Made by a program: the position numbers and the translations under genes. This document shows, in pieces, positions 29,990 to 37,934 of a stretch of 64,000 nt of DNA. Under the pieces are notes generated by a model. That model saw nothing but the letters and a program-made list of their open reading frames with translations, was not told the origin of the DNA and did no database searches. Location of the stretch: positions 124,001 to 188,000 of the forward strand of contig NZ_CAMYUE010000002.1 in assembly GCF_947301925.1 (NCBI RefSeq), read 5' to 3'. The DNA is from an uncultured Ruminococcus sp. (GTDB taxonomy: Bacteria; Bacillota; Clostridia; Oscillospirales; Ruminococcaceae). Within the stretch, counting starts at the first letter, position 1; every line of letters starts with the position of its first letter.

Positions 29990-30032
29990 AAAATTTGCCA
30001 GACCTGTGATCAAATCAAGCCTGACAAATTTT
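29990..30032 (-). terminator. Hairpin after the DUF4956 gene
   Basis: Minus-strand stem AAAATTTGTCAG / CTGGCAAATTTT (30032-30021 / 30001-29990, one G-U pair) with a U-rich 3' arm, between the DUF4956 gene and the beta-helix lipoprotein gene. It could terminate or attenuate. Confidence 0.55.
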
Positions 30033-30068
30033 TATGTAAGAGGGTGGTACTTTCTTATTTATTTCTAT

Positions 30069-30809
30069 TTAGTTTTCGTAGATCTTATCATCGTACTTGA
30101 AGAATACGAGGTTTATGGTCATATTGCCGTTAAGTGCGCGAAGCTCGTCAACGAACTTCTTCTGATCCACATTTTCGAGAACGTCAACGCTGTAGATAAG
30201 CTCGAACAGTGTTCCGAAGTTTGTGGTCTTTACTCTCCTGAGCTTGTGATATGTGGTATATCTTGAGAGTACGGGCTCGAAAACGCCCTGATAATCGAGG
30301 TTTTCGGGAATAGCTATCTTCAGGGTCATGTGTCTCTTCTTGCAGCCGCCGAAGTCGGTCTCGCTGAGAATGAACATCACGATGCCGAGAATTATGAAGA
30401 ATACGATAGCAAAGCCGATATATCCGATACCGCAGGCAACACCTGCTGCCATTGCGAAGAAGATATACGCGATATCCTTCGGATCGCCCGCCACGCTTCG
30501 GAACCTGACAAGTGTGAACGCACCTGCAAGACTGAGAGCGCCTGCCGTGGTATTAATGAGAAGAAGTATCAGCGATACTATTGTCGGGAGCATTATCATT
30601 GTAAGAACATAGCTCTGCGAATAGCCTTCTTTTCTGTGAGTAACGATGTATATAAGGCTTATGAGGAAGCCTATAAGAAGTGCAGCGCCCACGCAGAAGA
30701 AGAATTCCCCCGGCTTTATGGTGCTGAGATCCGAACCGTTGCTTATCACCGAGTCACCGTTTTCATAATACTTTGAAAGTACATTTCCGAAAAAACCGTG
30801 TTCAAACAT
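30069..30809 (-). CDS. DUF4956 membrane protein
   Basis: A 246-residue integral membrane protein with about four transmembrane helices between residues 37 and 150 (for example CVGAALLIGFLISLIYIV and IGFAIVFFIILGIVMFIL). The highly conserved DUF4956 block TLVRFRSVAGDPKDIAYIFFAMA lies between helices, and the cytoplasmic C-terminal domain is about 90 residues. The function of the family is not established. It starts 4 bases after the VTC-domain gene, and the two are almost certainly co-translated; this pairing is common in Firmicutes, which points to a shared polyphosphate- or surface-related role. Confidence 0.9.
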   Translation of the reverse strand: MFEHGFFGNVLSKYYENGDSVISNGSDLSTIKPGEFFFCVGAALLIGFLISLIYIVTHRKEGYSQSYVLTMIMLPTIVSLILLLINTTAGALSLAGAFTLVRFRSVAGDPKDIAYIFFAMAAGVACGIGYIGFAIVFFIILGIVMFILSETDFGGCKKRHMTLKIAIPENLDYQGVFEPVLSRYTTYHKLRRVKTTNFGTLFELIYSVDVLENVDQKKFVDELRALNGNMTINLVFFKYDDKIYEN

Positions 30810-30813
30810 AAAA

Positions 30814-31626
30814 TCATACGCTCCTGTTCATAATGATGTTGTGGTTTACCATTGAGATCCCCGATATATATATACGTGGCCTGCCTCCCGACGCCTGCTG
30901 AGCGCCCTCTACCTGACTTTTAACGAAGTTCTGGTAGGCTCTGCCGTACTTGGAGAAGCTGGTCTTGTAGATCTCAAGCTCGGACAGCTTGTTCACCAGC
31001 CAGTCGGGTATCGCATTGGAAACCTTGACCTCCATGAGTCTCTGGTCAGCACCGATTATGTAGTTGCCGTAGCTCTCGTAGTTGAGTCCCAGGTCGTATC
31101 TGCGTTCTGTGATCTTTCTGTCGAAGGTAAGGCGGAAGTCTCCGTCGTCCTTTCCGAAAAAGGCCTCGCGCTGATAGCTGATGTACTGCTTGGGAGCAAT
31201 GGGGTAGTTGTCAAGGAATGCGTCAAGCTCTCTGAATACCTGCTCGGTGATGTACTTTGTACACTCGGGCTTGGAGCGGTCGCGCAGGTAAGCGTCGGAC
31301 TCCGCAAGAGTCATTGATACACGTCTCTTAGTAACGATGCCGCCGATCTTCTTTTTTATCTCAAGGAATACAGTGTCATCGGGTGCAGCGGGAGAATAAT
31401 AGCTGCGGAGCCTTATCTTTTCCTTGTAGTAAGGCTTTGACAGGGATTCCCTTATAAGATAGTCGTCAGGGGTGTCGTAGTAGATGTTGTATATGCCGTA
31501 TTCCTTGCCGCCTATGCAGTACTTATCGGGGTTCATATACTGTGATATGACTTCCATGAGTCCGTGATACTGATCCATATTGAGCAAAAACTTGATTTCT
31601 TTACGAGCGAATGTATTAATAGCCAT
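30814..31626 (-). CDS. VTC-domain protein (polyphosphate polymerase-like)
   Basis: A cytoplasmic protein of about 270 residues with the VTC fold of eukaryotic polyphosphate polymerase Vtc4. Visible are the start RKEIKFLLN, YNIYYDTPDDYLIRES, the basic strand EKIRLRSYY, FLEIKKKIGGIVTKRR with Lys/Arg of the tunnel, LTFDRKITERRYD, and the metal-site Glu in LMEVKVSNAIPDW. Nucleotide-triphosphate polymerisation into polyphosphate is possible but not proven for bacterial members. I prefer ATG 31626 (AAGGTGATT before it, and homologues start here); a longer form from ATG 31680 lacks a ribosome site. Tandem TATAAT sequences lie at 31684-31694, but no -35 is clear. Confidence 0.85.
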   Translation of the reverse strand: MAINTFARKEIKFLLNMDQYHGLMEVISQYMNPDKYCIGGKEYGIYNIYYDTPDDYLIRESLSKPYYKEKIRLRSYYSPAAPDDTVFLEIKKKIGGIVTKRRVSMTLAESDAYLRDRSKPECTKYITEQVFRELDAFLDNYPIAPKQYISYQREAFFGKDDGDFRLTFDRKITERRYDLGLNYESYGNYIIGADQRLMEVKVSNAIPDWLVNKLSELEIYKTSFSKYGRAYQNFVKSQVEGAQQASGGRPRIYISGISMVNHNIIMNRSV

Positions 31627-31694
31627 AATCACCTTCGCAGCGGTCACTGCCGCCCGAAGCTCACACTCCTTTCGTATCATTTGATTATATTATA

Positions 31695-32112
31695 GAATCG
31701 TTTTCTTAAAATAGTCTTAAGTTTGCTAAAAAGTCACCAAAAAAGCAACTTTCCGCCGCAATTTTTTCATGTTGCGGGAATTCGGCTGTATTACGTTGTT
31801 TAGAGAGACTGTTAATGTGATTTTCAGTGCTTGTAACGACTTGATATAAGTTTTTTACCATTTAAATTCGCTGTTTTTTTGTTTAGTTTTTACTATTTCA
31901 ACACATGTTTAGTGTTGATTTTTAATATTAATCACTCCCTCGATCCATTATTATAGCAATTTTTGAACAAAGCTGCGCAATAAATGACGCAAACGCCCTT
32001 TTTTCGGAGCTTATCAGCTCTTTCCGAGCAGTACAATAATGATATTGTCAGCTCTGATGTTATATGCCTCGTCATGCTCAGACTCGTTTCACGCACGGAG
32101 CGCTGCCTGCCT
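31695..32112. other. Gene-free AT-rich spacer
   Basis: No gene is supported in these roughly 420 bases. A 7-bp inverted repeat TCAACAC / GTGTTGA (31898-31904 / 31912-31918) with T5 after it on the plus strand looks like a terminator facing the plus direction, yet no plus-strand gene precedes it. The start of the VTC-gene leader lies at the left end, and the 3' region of the AAG glycosylase gene at the right. Confidence 0.4.
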
Positions 32113-32637
32113 TCACTGCTGCTCATCGCAGGCGATAAAGCGCCACTCAACATCCTTCCAGTACTCCCCCGCGTAGTCTATGCCTACTCTCGGAGCAGTC
32201 CTGATAACCGGCCGATAGCCGTCGTCCTCGAACCATATCTCACCGCAGCTGCGGAGATCGGCTCCGTTAAAGCTTCCGTCGATCTTCATATTCTTTGTCA
32301 GCTTTGCAGGCCCGTCGTATCTGACCCCTGCACGGAGAAGCAGTCCCTGGGGCTGATCCTTCTCCCCTGTTATTATATTCATGAGCCAGTGCATACCGTA
32401 GCACAGGTATACATATATGACACCGCTTTCGCCGTAGAGCAGCTCCGTGCGCCCGGTGCGCCCCTTTGCCGCGTGGCAGCCCTTGTCCTCCTCGCCGCGG
32501 TAGGCCTCGGTCTCGGCGATCCTCTCGCGGAGCTCGGTGCCGTCGGGCAGGCGGTGTACAAGTATCTTCCCCACAAGGTCGGGAGCCGCTTCAAGTACGT
32601 CGCGGTGGAAAAAACCGGGATCTATCCTCTTGTTCAT
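32113..32637 (-). CDS. DNA-3-methyladenine glycosylase (AAG/MPG family)
   Basis: A 174-residue base-excision repair enzyme that removes alkylated purines such as 3-methyladenine. The AAG family pattern is visible: the start FFHRDVLEAAPDLVGKILVH, the catalytic region IAETEAYRGEEDKGCHAAKGRTGRT in pattern (Glu acting on water), VYLCYGMHWLMNI, and GLLLRAG. It is slightly short compared with the usual 190-200 residues. It begins one base after the stop of the RqcH-like gene, so it is the second gene of that operon. No clear terminator follows. Confidence 0.92.
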   Translation of the reverse strand: MNKRIDPGFFHRDVLEAAPDLVGKILVHRLPDGTELRERIAETEAYRGEEDKGCHAAKGRTGRTELLYGESGVIYVYLCYGMHWLMNIITGEKDQPQGLLLRAGVRYDGPAKLTKNMKIDGSFNGADLRSCGEIWFEDDGYRPVIRTAPRVGIDYAGEYWKDVEWRFIACDEQQ

Positions 32638-32638
32638 A

Positions 32639-34390
32639 TCATACCCTCAGACTTTTTTCAAGCTCTGCGTCGGGCTTCACGAAAGCGGTCTTATAGTTTG
32701 TGAATATGACCTTTCCGGGCTTTGCGCCGGCAGGCTTCTTCACATACCTTGCAAGGCAGTAATCCACGGGCACAAGTCCCGAATCCCTGCCGCTGCTGTT
32801 TACCGCAGCTATGACAGCCGCCTCCTCGATAGTCTTATCGGGAGGAGTCTCCCCGTCTGTGAGTATCAGCACATGGGAGCCCGTGATGAGCTGGGTGTGC
32901 AGCCATATATCCGTCTTTTCCGCGAACTTCAGGCTGAGCTGGTCGTTCTGTTTGTTGTTACGGCCTACCAGTATGGTAAATCCGTCGCTTGACTTGTATT
33001 CTATGGGCGGCAGAGCCTTGGGCGGCTTAGCCTTTCCGCCTGCATAGCGGACATAGCCCTGTTCCTTCAGCTCAAGTCTCAGCTGTATTATATCATTCTC
33101 CGAGGAGGCTCTGGTAAGTGAGTCGAACACGCTTTCAAGGTACTGAAGCTCCTCCTCGCCCTTCTGTATCTGCTCGGCCAGCTTTTCCTCGGCAGTGACC
33201 GATTTCTTGTACTCGCTGTAGTAATGCTGGGCATTCTGTGCAGGTGTCTTTCTCACGTCCAGAGGAATGGTCACAACAGGACACTCCTCATCGTAGAAAT
33301 TCTCCACGGCAGCCGAGCTGTCGCCCTTCTGTATGCGGTACATATTGGCGGAGATAAGGTCTCCCCACAGCTTTGCCCTGTCCTTGTCGGCGCAGGCTGC
33401 AAGCTCCTCCTTCTGGGCAGCTATACGCCTTGCGGTCCTGTCGGTCAGGTTCATGAGCAGCTTGAAGAGGTCGTTTGCACGCTGCTTTGTACGGGCAGCT
33501 CTGTCACGCTCCGCATAGAAATAGTCCAGAAGCTCGGATGCGCCTCCCAGCTCCTTTGTGTACATAAGGGTACCGAACTGGGAAAGACGTACAAAGGAGA
33601 AGTCCTTCAGCTGTCCCTCCTTGTCGCTTACCGCAGAGAAGCAGCACTCGCCGCTTTCAAGCTGTTCACGGGTGCGCTTTATGGTAAAGAGCAGCCTGTC
33701 AAGCTGGTCATCGGTAATGGTATCGCTTTCGATATGGGCTCCTCTCCCCGCAAAAAACGCCCACTCACGGGCAAGTATGGGAGATATGCCCTCAAATATC
33801 CGTATCAGTGCCTTGGAAAGCTCCTTCGGCTGCGTTTCGCGGAGCCTTTCCCTGATAACGTCAGGCTCTGCTGTCAGGAAATTCAGCCTGTCGTCTCTCG
33901 GCGGCAGGGTGTATTCCATTCCCGGGAGCACAATTCTCTCGCGGGACATCTCCTCGTCAACGCGCTTGATACTGTCGATGACCCTGCCCTCCCCGTTTAT
34001 CATTATAAGGTTGGAGCAGCGTCCCATTATCTCGCAGGCCAGAGTTACTGTGACTATGTCCCCCAGCTCGTTGACGCACTCAAAATCAAGGAAGAGTATA
34101 CGCTCCAGGCCGTCCTGACGGATATCTATGAGCTTTCCGCTACCCAGACGCTTCCTCATCAGCATACAGAACATGGGCGGAGTCTGTGGGTTATCCACGC
34201 TGTTTTCCGTGATGTGGACTCTCGCGCTTCCTGCATTTGCCGATATATAAAGCTTTTTGCTGCCGCTCCTCAGACGTATGGAGATGATGATCTCCTCGCG
34301 GGAGGGCTGGTGTATCTTTTCCACTCTGCCGCCTATTAGGGGCATGAGTTCCTGTTTCACTGCATATAAAAACGCTCCGTCCAGAGCCAT
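32639..34390 (-). CDS. rqcH: RqcH-like NFACT protein (formerly fibronectin-binding FbpA)
   Basis: A 583-residue cytoplasmic protein of the NFACT family. In Bacillus, RqcH recruits tRNA-Ala to stalled large ribosomal subunits and adds alanine tails to incomplete chains, marking them for degradation. The order is as expected: NFACT-N (start MALDGAFLYAVKQELMPLIG, truncated here), helix-hairpin-helix, a long coiled coil (about 280-440) and C-terminal NFACT-R (FTILVGRNNKQNDQLS, DIWLHTQ, GSHVLI). The older fibronectin-binding label is unlikely to describe the main role. It has its own promoter and is followed at 1 base by the AAG glycosylase gene. Confidence 0.92.
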   Translation of the reverse strand: MALDGAFLYAVKQELMPLIGGRVEKIHQPSREEIIISIRLRSGSKKLYISANAGSARVHITENSVDNPQTPPMFCMLMRKRLGSGKLIDIRQDGLERILFLDFECVNELGDIVTVTLACEIMGRCSNLIMINGEGRVIDSIKRVDEEMSRERIVLPGMEYTLPPRDDRLNFLTAEPDVIRERLRETQPKELSKALIRIFEGISPILAREWAFFAGRGAHIESDTITDDQLDRLLFTIKRTREQLESGECCFSAVSDKEGQLKDFSFVRLSQFGTLMYTKELGGASELLDYFYAERDRAARTKQRANDLFKLLMNLTDRTARRIAAQKEELAACADKDRAKLWGDLISANMYRIQKGDSSAAVENFYDEECPVVTIPLDVRKTPAQNAQHYYSEYKKSVTAEEKLAEQIQKGEEELQYLESVFDSLTRASSENDIIQLRLELKEQGYVRYAGGKAKPPKALPPIEYKSSDGFTILVGRNNKQNDQLSLKFAEKTDIWLHTQLITGSHVLILTDGETPPDKTIEEAAVIAAVNSSGRDSGLVPVDYCLARYVKKPAGAKPGKVIFTNYKTAFVKPDAELEKSLRV

Positions 34391-34419
34391 AAGATCATTC
34401 CTTTGCTATTGTATTGCTC

Positions 34420-34447
34420 ATTATAGTATACGGCGGGGCTCCGACAA
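34420..34447 (-). promoter_or_regulatory. Promoter of the rqcH-like gene
   Basis: Minus strand TTGTCG (34447-34442), 16 bp, TATAAT (34425-34420). Confidence 0.65.
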
Positions 34448-34502
34448 AAACTGCATAATATTTTCTACATATATTATAACATTTTGTGCGCAATACTTCC
34501 AA

Positions 34503-35321
34503 TCAATTATTGCGATAAACAAGGAGCTCAAAGTCAGCTTTTGTTGTAAGCTGCTGAAGCTCCGCAAGCCTCTCCTGCTGCTCCCTGCCTGTACGGTAGT
34601 AATAGGGAGTCATGGAGAAAAGTGCCGTTATATCCTCTGAGGAGCCAAGCTCCATTGTATATGTGACCCTCTTTGCAGACACAAAGGTGAAGCCTTCCAG
34701 CTCGTATGGCTTTACCTCGTTCCTGTAGGGGGTATCATATACCGCCTGTTTCAGCTCCCACAGGTGGTCTGCCGACGGGATAGCCATTATCATTACCCCG
34801 TCCTTTTTCAGTACCCTGCGGAACTCCTCGCCGCAATACGGCGCAAACAGCGTCACCAGCATATCGCAGGAGCTGTCTGCCGCAGGTATGTGGAACACGC
34901 TTGCCACGGCAAGCTCCGCCTCTCTGCACCTCTTTGCGCAGTATTCCACCGCCGCCTTTGATATATCTATGCCGCAGACCTTCGCCGCAATATCCTGCGA
35001 CTTCAGTCGGTCGATAATTGCGCTTGTGTAATAGCCCTCGCCGCAGCCTGCGTCAATAATCGCCCCGCCTTCAAGGTTCTCCGCGACAGCGTCACAGAGG
35101 GCGTCACACAGTGGCTTATAGTAGCCCTTGTCGAGAAAGCGCCGCCGTGCCTGCACCATGAGCTTGTTGTCGCCGTGGACCGTCTTGCCCATGTGCTTTG
35201 AAAGCAGCAGGTTCACATAGCCGCTCTTTGCTTTGTCGAAGCTGTGACGCTTCGGGCAGATGTAGCTGTTCCCCGATATTTCCAGCCGTTCGCCGCATAC
35301 GGGGCATACGAATATACTCAT
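34503..35321 (-). CDS. 23S rRNA (guanine-N1)-methyltransferase RlmA family
   Basis: A 272-residue SAM-dependent enzyme that methylates G745 or G748 of 23S rRNA near the macrolide tunnel (RlmA-I / RlmA-II, TlrB). The N-terminal zinc site is complete: Cys6, Cys9, Cys22, His26 (CPVCGERL ... CPKRHSFD). The Rossmann motif AIIDAGCGEGYYT (about 87-99), acidic VCGIDISKAAVE and LVTLFAPYC follow. Which of the two guanines it modifies cannot be told. It follows the TrmK-Nif3 fusion by 9 bases on the same strand, so the two are likely co-transcribed as an RNA-modification pair. Confidence 0.92.
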   Translation of the reverse strand: MSIFVCPVCGERLEISGNSYICPKRHSFDKAKSGYVNLLLSKHMGKTVHGDNKLMVQARRRFLDKGYYKPLCDALCDAVAENLEGGAIIDAGCGEGYYTSAIIDRLKSQDIAAKVCGIDISKAAVEYCAKRCREAELAVASVFHIPAADSSCDMLVTLFAPYCGEEFRRVLKKDGVMIMAIPSADHLWELKQAVYDTPYRNEVKPYELEGFTFVSAKRVTYTMELGSSEDITALFSMTPYYYRTGREQQERLAELQQLTTKADFELLVYRNN

Positions 35322-35330
35322 AGCCTCACC

Positions 35331-36788
35331 TCAGACATATTCGCAGGGATCAACAGAGGATTCCGCTATCTCGATATCCAGCTGAGGGAATCTTTCCTCC
35401 AGTACGCGGCGGAGCTCCCACAGCACAAGGTTCTCGGTGTGGAAGTGTCCGCAGTCCAGCAGCGCCATGCCGCGGTTGTTGGCGTCTATCCACACATCAT
35501 GCTTCACATCGCCTGTAATAAGAGCGTCGCAGCCCTTTTCCGCCGCAAGCTCCAGCATTGAACCGCCTGAGCCCGAACAGAAGGCTATGCGCCTTATCTC
35601 CATGTCCGCGCAGTGGGACGTCCTTACCCTTTCGCAGCCGAATATCTCCTTGCAGAGCTCCGCAAGAGCCCTTCCCGTAATGCGCTCACGAAGTTCAATT
35701 ATCCAGCCCAGACTGTTTCCGCCCCCCAGCTCCTCAAATGGCTGAGGCTCGCCTTCAATGCCGAGCTTTTCGCGGAGCTTCCCAAGAATAACGCCGTTTA
35801 TGCCGCCTGCGGCTATATCCAGATTGGTGTGGAGACAAACCGCGCCTATGCCGCTCTCGATGAGTGTGTAGACGGGATCATCCCGCATCAGGCGCTTACG
35901 GGGCTCAAATATAACGGGGTGATGGGAGATCATGAGCTCCGCGCATTTGATATCCGCCTCAGCTACCGCTTCATTTGTTATATCAAGACTGAGCAGTAAC
36001 TTGCAGCATTCCTGTTCCGAGCTCTCCACCAGATAGCCTGAATTGTCCCATTTTTCCTGAGCTGCAAAGGGATACAGCCCGTCAAGGAAGTCTACGATAT
36101 CGCTTATCTTCTCAAAGCCTATACCCTTTTCCGTCTTTTTCGCAAGAGCGCGGAAATGCTGCGCTTCGCACTCCCTGCCTGCTTTTCCCAGGTTCTCGGC
36201 GACTCTTTCAAGGCGCTGCGCCTCCCTTGCTCTGTACCTGCTGGCAGTCTCGTCATTCTCGTCAAACTCACCGCACAGCGCCTCGGCCTCGGTGAGTCTC
36301 CGCGGGAAGGGACAGTATTCCGCTGTCATGATGACATACATCTTGTCTCCGTCCTCAACAGCATACTCGTCGGTTATGGCAAGGTCGTACTCATACAGCT
36401 TCCTGCGCAGCACCTCGGGCTTTGTCATGGGCTGAAGTATCCAGCGTATATCTATATTCTCCTGAGCTCTTGTGTCAACGGCTCCGATTATCTCCGCAAT
36501 GGTCTCGCCGCCCATGCCTGCGATAACGACATCGGACACGCCATCAAGGGGAACATTTTCCAGACCGTCGGAGAGTATCAGCTCCACCTTATCCTGTATG
36601 CCGAACCTCTCAACGGTATTGCGAGCCGACTCCAGAGGTCCCTCCTTCACATCGGAGGCTATTACCCTGCTGCACTTTCCGCTGTTTATAAGCTCCGCGG
36701 CAAGATAAGCGTGGTCGGTACCAACGTCAACGGCGACGCCCTCTCCGCTTACCAGGGCGGCTATCTTTTCAAGTCTTTTATCAAGCAT
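35331..36788 (-). CDS. TrmK-Nif3 fusion: tRNA (adenine-22-N1)-methyltransferase plus Nif3-like metal protein
   Basis: A 485-residue bifunctional-looking protein. Residues 1 to about 215 match TrmK (YqfN), which methylates A22 of tRNA: VAVDVGTDHAYLAAELI, the SDGLENVP block, VIAGMGGETI, WILQPM. Residues about 225-485 match Nif3/YqfO-type dinuclear-metal proteins: WDNSGYLVE, LMISHHPVIF with the metal His pair, CLHTNLDIAAGGIN, and C-terminal CGHFHTENLVLWELRRVL. In most Firmicutes these are two adjacent genes; here a single uninterrupted frame joins them. ATG 36788 is chosen because the upstream in-frame ATG lies in its GAGGTG ribosome site. Confidence 0.9.
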   Translation of the reverse strand: MLDKRLEKIAALVSGEGVAVDVGTDHAYLAAELINSGKCSRVIASDVKEGPLESARNTVERFGIQDKVELILSDGLENVPLDGVSDVVIAGMGGETIAEIIGAVDTRAQENIDIRWILQPMTKPEVLRRKLYEYDLAITDEYAVEDGDKMYVIMTAEYCPFPRRLTEAEALCGEFDENDETASRYRAREAQRLERVAENLGKAGRECEAQHFRALAKKTEKGIGFEKISDIVDFLDGLYPFAAQEKWDNSGYLVESSEQECCKLLLSLDITNEAVAEADIKCAELMISHHPVIFEPRKRLMRDDPVYTLIESGIGAVCLHTNLDIAAGGINGVILGKLREKLGIEGEPQPFEELGGGNSLGWIIELRERITGRALAELCKEIFGCERVRTSHCADMEIRRIAFCSGSGGSMLELAAEKGCDALITGDVKHDVWIDANNRGMALLDCGHFHTENLVLWELRRVLEERFPQLDIEIAESSVDPCEYV

Positions 36789-36802
36789 ATTGCACCTCAT
36801 TC

Positions 36803-36832
36803 AAAAAATAGCGCACTGCCGAAACAGTACGC
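36803..36832 (-). terminator. Second of two tandem terminators after the zinc-ribbon gene
   Basis: Minus-strand stem GCGTACTG / CAGTGCGC (36832-36825 / 36818-36811), followed by TATTTTTTG. Confidence 0.8.
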
Positions 36833-36844
36833 ATAAACAAAACC

Positions 36845-36870
36845 AAGCACAGCCGTTTCCGACTGTGCTT
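36845..36870 (-). terminator. First of two tandem terminators after the zinc-ribbon gene
   Basis: Minus-strand stem AAGCACAG / CTGTGCTT (36870-36863 / 36852-36845), followed by GGTTTTGTTT. Confidence 0.82.
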
Positions 36871-36883
36871 TCGGTCTCATTAA

Positions 36884-37159
36884 TTATGCCTCGTTCATCT
36901 TTGCAAAGCAATCGCTGCAATAAACAGCTCTTCCTTCCTTGGGCTCGAAAGGAACCTTTGCTTCGCCGCCGCATGAAGCACATACAGCTGTGTACATTAC
37001 GCGCTCAGCCTTTCCTGCGTTCTTTCTGGCGTCACGACATGATTTGCATCTCTGGGGCTCGTTCACGAAGCCTTTCTCTGCATAAAATTCCTGTTCGCCT
37101 GCGGAGAAAATAAACTCCTGTCCGCACTCCTTGCAAACTAATGTCTTGTCTTCGTACAT
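36884..37159 (-). CDS. Double zinc-ribbon small protein
   Basis: A 91-residue cytoplasmic protein with two C4 zinc ribbons: CKECG ... CKSC in the first half and CASCG ... YCSDC in the second, with the VPF-x-P-x4-R-x-VYC pattern of the CxxC-20-CxxC family. Such proteins are common in Clostridia and of unknown function; RNA, DNA or protein binding is possible. It follows the sigma-factor gene and the tRNA-like element on the same strand, and two terminators in a row end the unit. GAGGT precedes the ATG. Confidence 0.85.
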   Translation of the reverse strand: MYEDKTLVCKECGQEFIFSAGEQEFYAEKGFVNEPQRCKSCRDARKNAGKAERVMYTAVCASCGGEAKVPFEPKEGRAVYCSDCFAKMNEA

Positions 37160-37186
37160 AGTACAATACCTCGCTTAAATTTTTTC

Positions 37187-37251
37187 GACCACGGTCGGAT
37201 TTACACCCACATCTTTGTAAAACAACGCTCTCTGGGTTGAGCTACACGGTC
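37187..37251 (-). pseudogene. Degenerate tRNA-like element overlapping a sigma-factor stop codon
   Basis: A 65-nt minus-strand cloverleaf-like sequence. The acceptor arms GACCGTG and CGTGGTC (37251-37245 / 37193-37187) pair over 7 bp, with two G-U pairs. TA-GCTC ... GAGC is a normal D-stem. GGTGTAAATCC resembles a T-arm, but its loop lacks the usual T-T-C, and the D-loop lacks the Gly-pair GG. The region between D- and T-arms is about 7 nt short and cannot form a 5-bp, 7-nt anticodon arm (only TTGT/ACAA). No CCA is encoded. Its first bases are the TGA stop of the sigma-factor gene. I judge it a tRNA remnant or tRNA mimic, not a working tRNA. Confidence 0.5.
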
Positions 37252-37852
37252 ATATTTCATTTGTATCGTGCATCACTGCACGGATCTTCCTTCTTGCACG
37301 CTGCATGGCGTTATCCACCGCCTTCTCAGTCATGCCCAGCTTTTCAGCCGCACTTCTGTAGCTGAGTCCCTGAACGCACAGCGTCAGGACATTGAGCTCT
37401 GTGAGAGACAGCACCGAGCATATATTCTTCCACATCTCGGAAAAGAACTCCTTATAGAAGTAGATGCTCTCGGGAGTTTCCTCCCCTGATATGATATCCT
37501 CCGCCTCGTCGCCGATGCTTTCCGTGAACGTCATATCCTTCACCGTTTTACGGGAGAGAGTCCTCATCCTGTTGACGATACATACCTCGGCAAAGGTGGA
37601 GAACTTCACGCCCTTTTTCGGATCGAAGGCGTCGATAGCCTTCAGAAGGCTCATCATGCCCTCCTGATGGAGGTCCTCGCAGTCCGTTTCTGAGCCTGCA
37701 AAGATCTCGGATTTAATAAATACGAGCCTTGAAAAGCGCGATATCAGTACAGCGGCAGCTGTCTTGTCGGTCTTGCCGAGCACGGCCAGTTCCTCGTCTG
37801 TTTTGCTGTTAAGTTCATTGAGATCGTGATCAAAATCAAGCAAGATATCCAC
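37250..37852 (-). CDS. RNA polymerase sigma factor, SigH-like (sigma-70 family)
   Basis: A 200-residue sigma factor. Region 2 is clear (DLHQEGMMSLLKAIDAF, then GVKFSTFAEVCIVNRM), as is region 4 with its helix-turn-helix (LTELNVLTLCVQGLSYRSAAEKLGMTEKAVDNAMQRARRK in pattern). There is no region 1 or 3. Overall it resembles the sporulation/competence factor SigH more than ECF factors. The start is uncertain: GTG 37852 gives the full N-terminus but has no ribosome site, while TTG 37843 has GGGTGG close before it. It is downstream of the DivIVA-like gene, separated by a strong hairpin. Confidence 0.88.
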   Translation of the reverse strand: MDILLDFDHDLNELNSKTDEELAVLGKTDKTAAAVLISRFSRLVFIKSEIFAGSETDCEDLHQEGMMSLLKAIDAFDPKKGVKFSTFAEVCIVNRMRTLSRKTVKDMTFTESIGDEAEDIISGEETPESIYFYKEFFSEMWKNICSVLSLTELNVLTLCVQGLSYRSAAEKLGMTEKAVDNAMQRARRKIRAVMHDTNEI

Positions 37853-37889
37853 CCAACAATCCGCAGTTTATCATACAAGCGTTTTATTT

Positions 37890-37922
37890 CCGGCTCCCCG
37901 GAGATCTCTCCCCGGGAGCCGG
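37890..37922 (-). terminator. Stable hairpin after the DivIVA-like gene
   Basis: Stem CCGGCTCCC / GGGAGCCGG (37890-37898 / 37914-37922) with further internal pairing. On the minus strand it is followed by A-rich rather than U-rich sequence, so it may stabilise or attenuate rather than fully terminate. Confidence 0.55.
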
Positions 37923-37934
37923 ATAACAATGATC

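Noticed and set aside
31932-32153. 73-codon minus-strand frame after the AAG glycosylase gene
   Set aside because: Overlaps the 3' end of that gene in another frame and has no ribosome site.
32639-34390. Fibronectin-binding adhesin
   Set aside because: No export signal; domain order is that of NFACT/RqcH ribosome quality-control proteins.
37187-37251. Functional tRNA
   Set aside because: No possible 5-bp anticodon stem with a 7-nt loop, and T- and D-loop signatures are missing; kept as a tRNA-like element.
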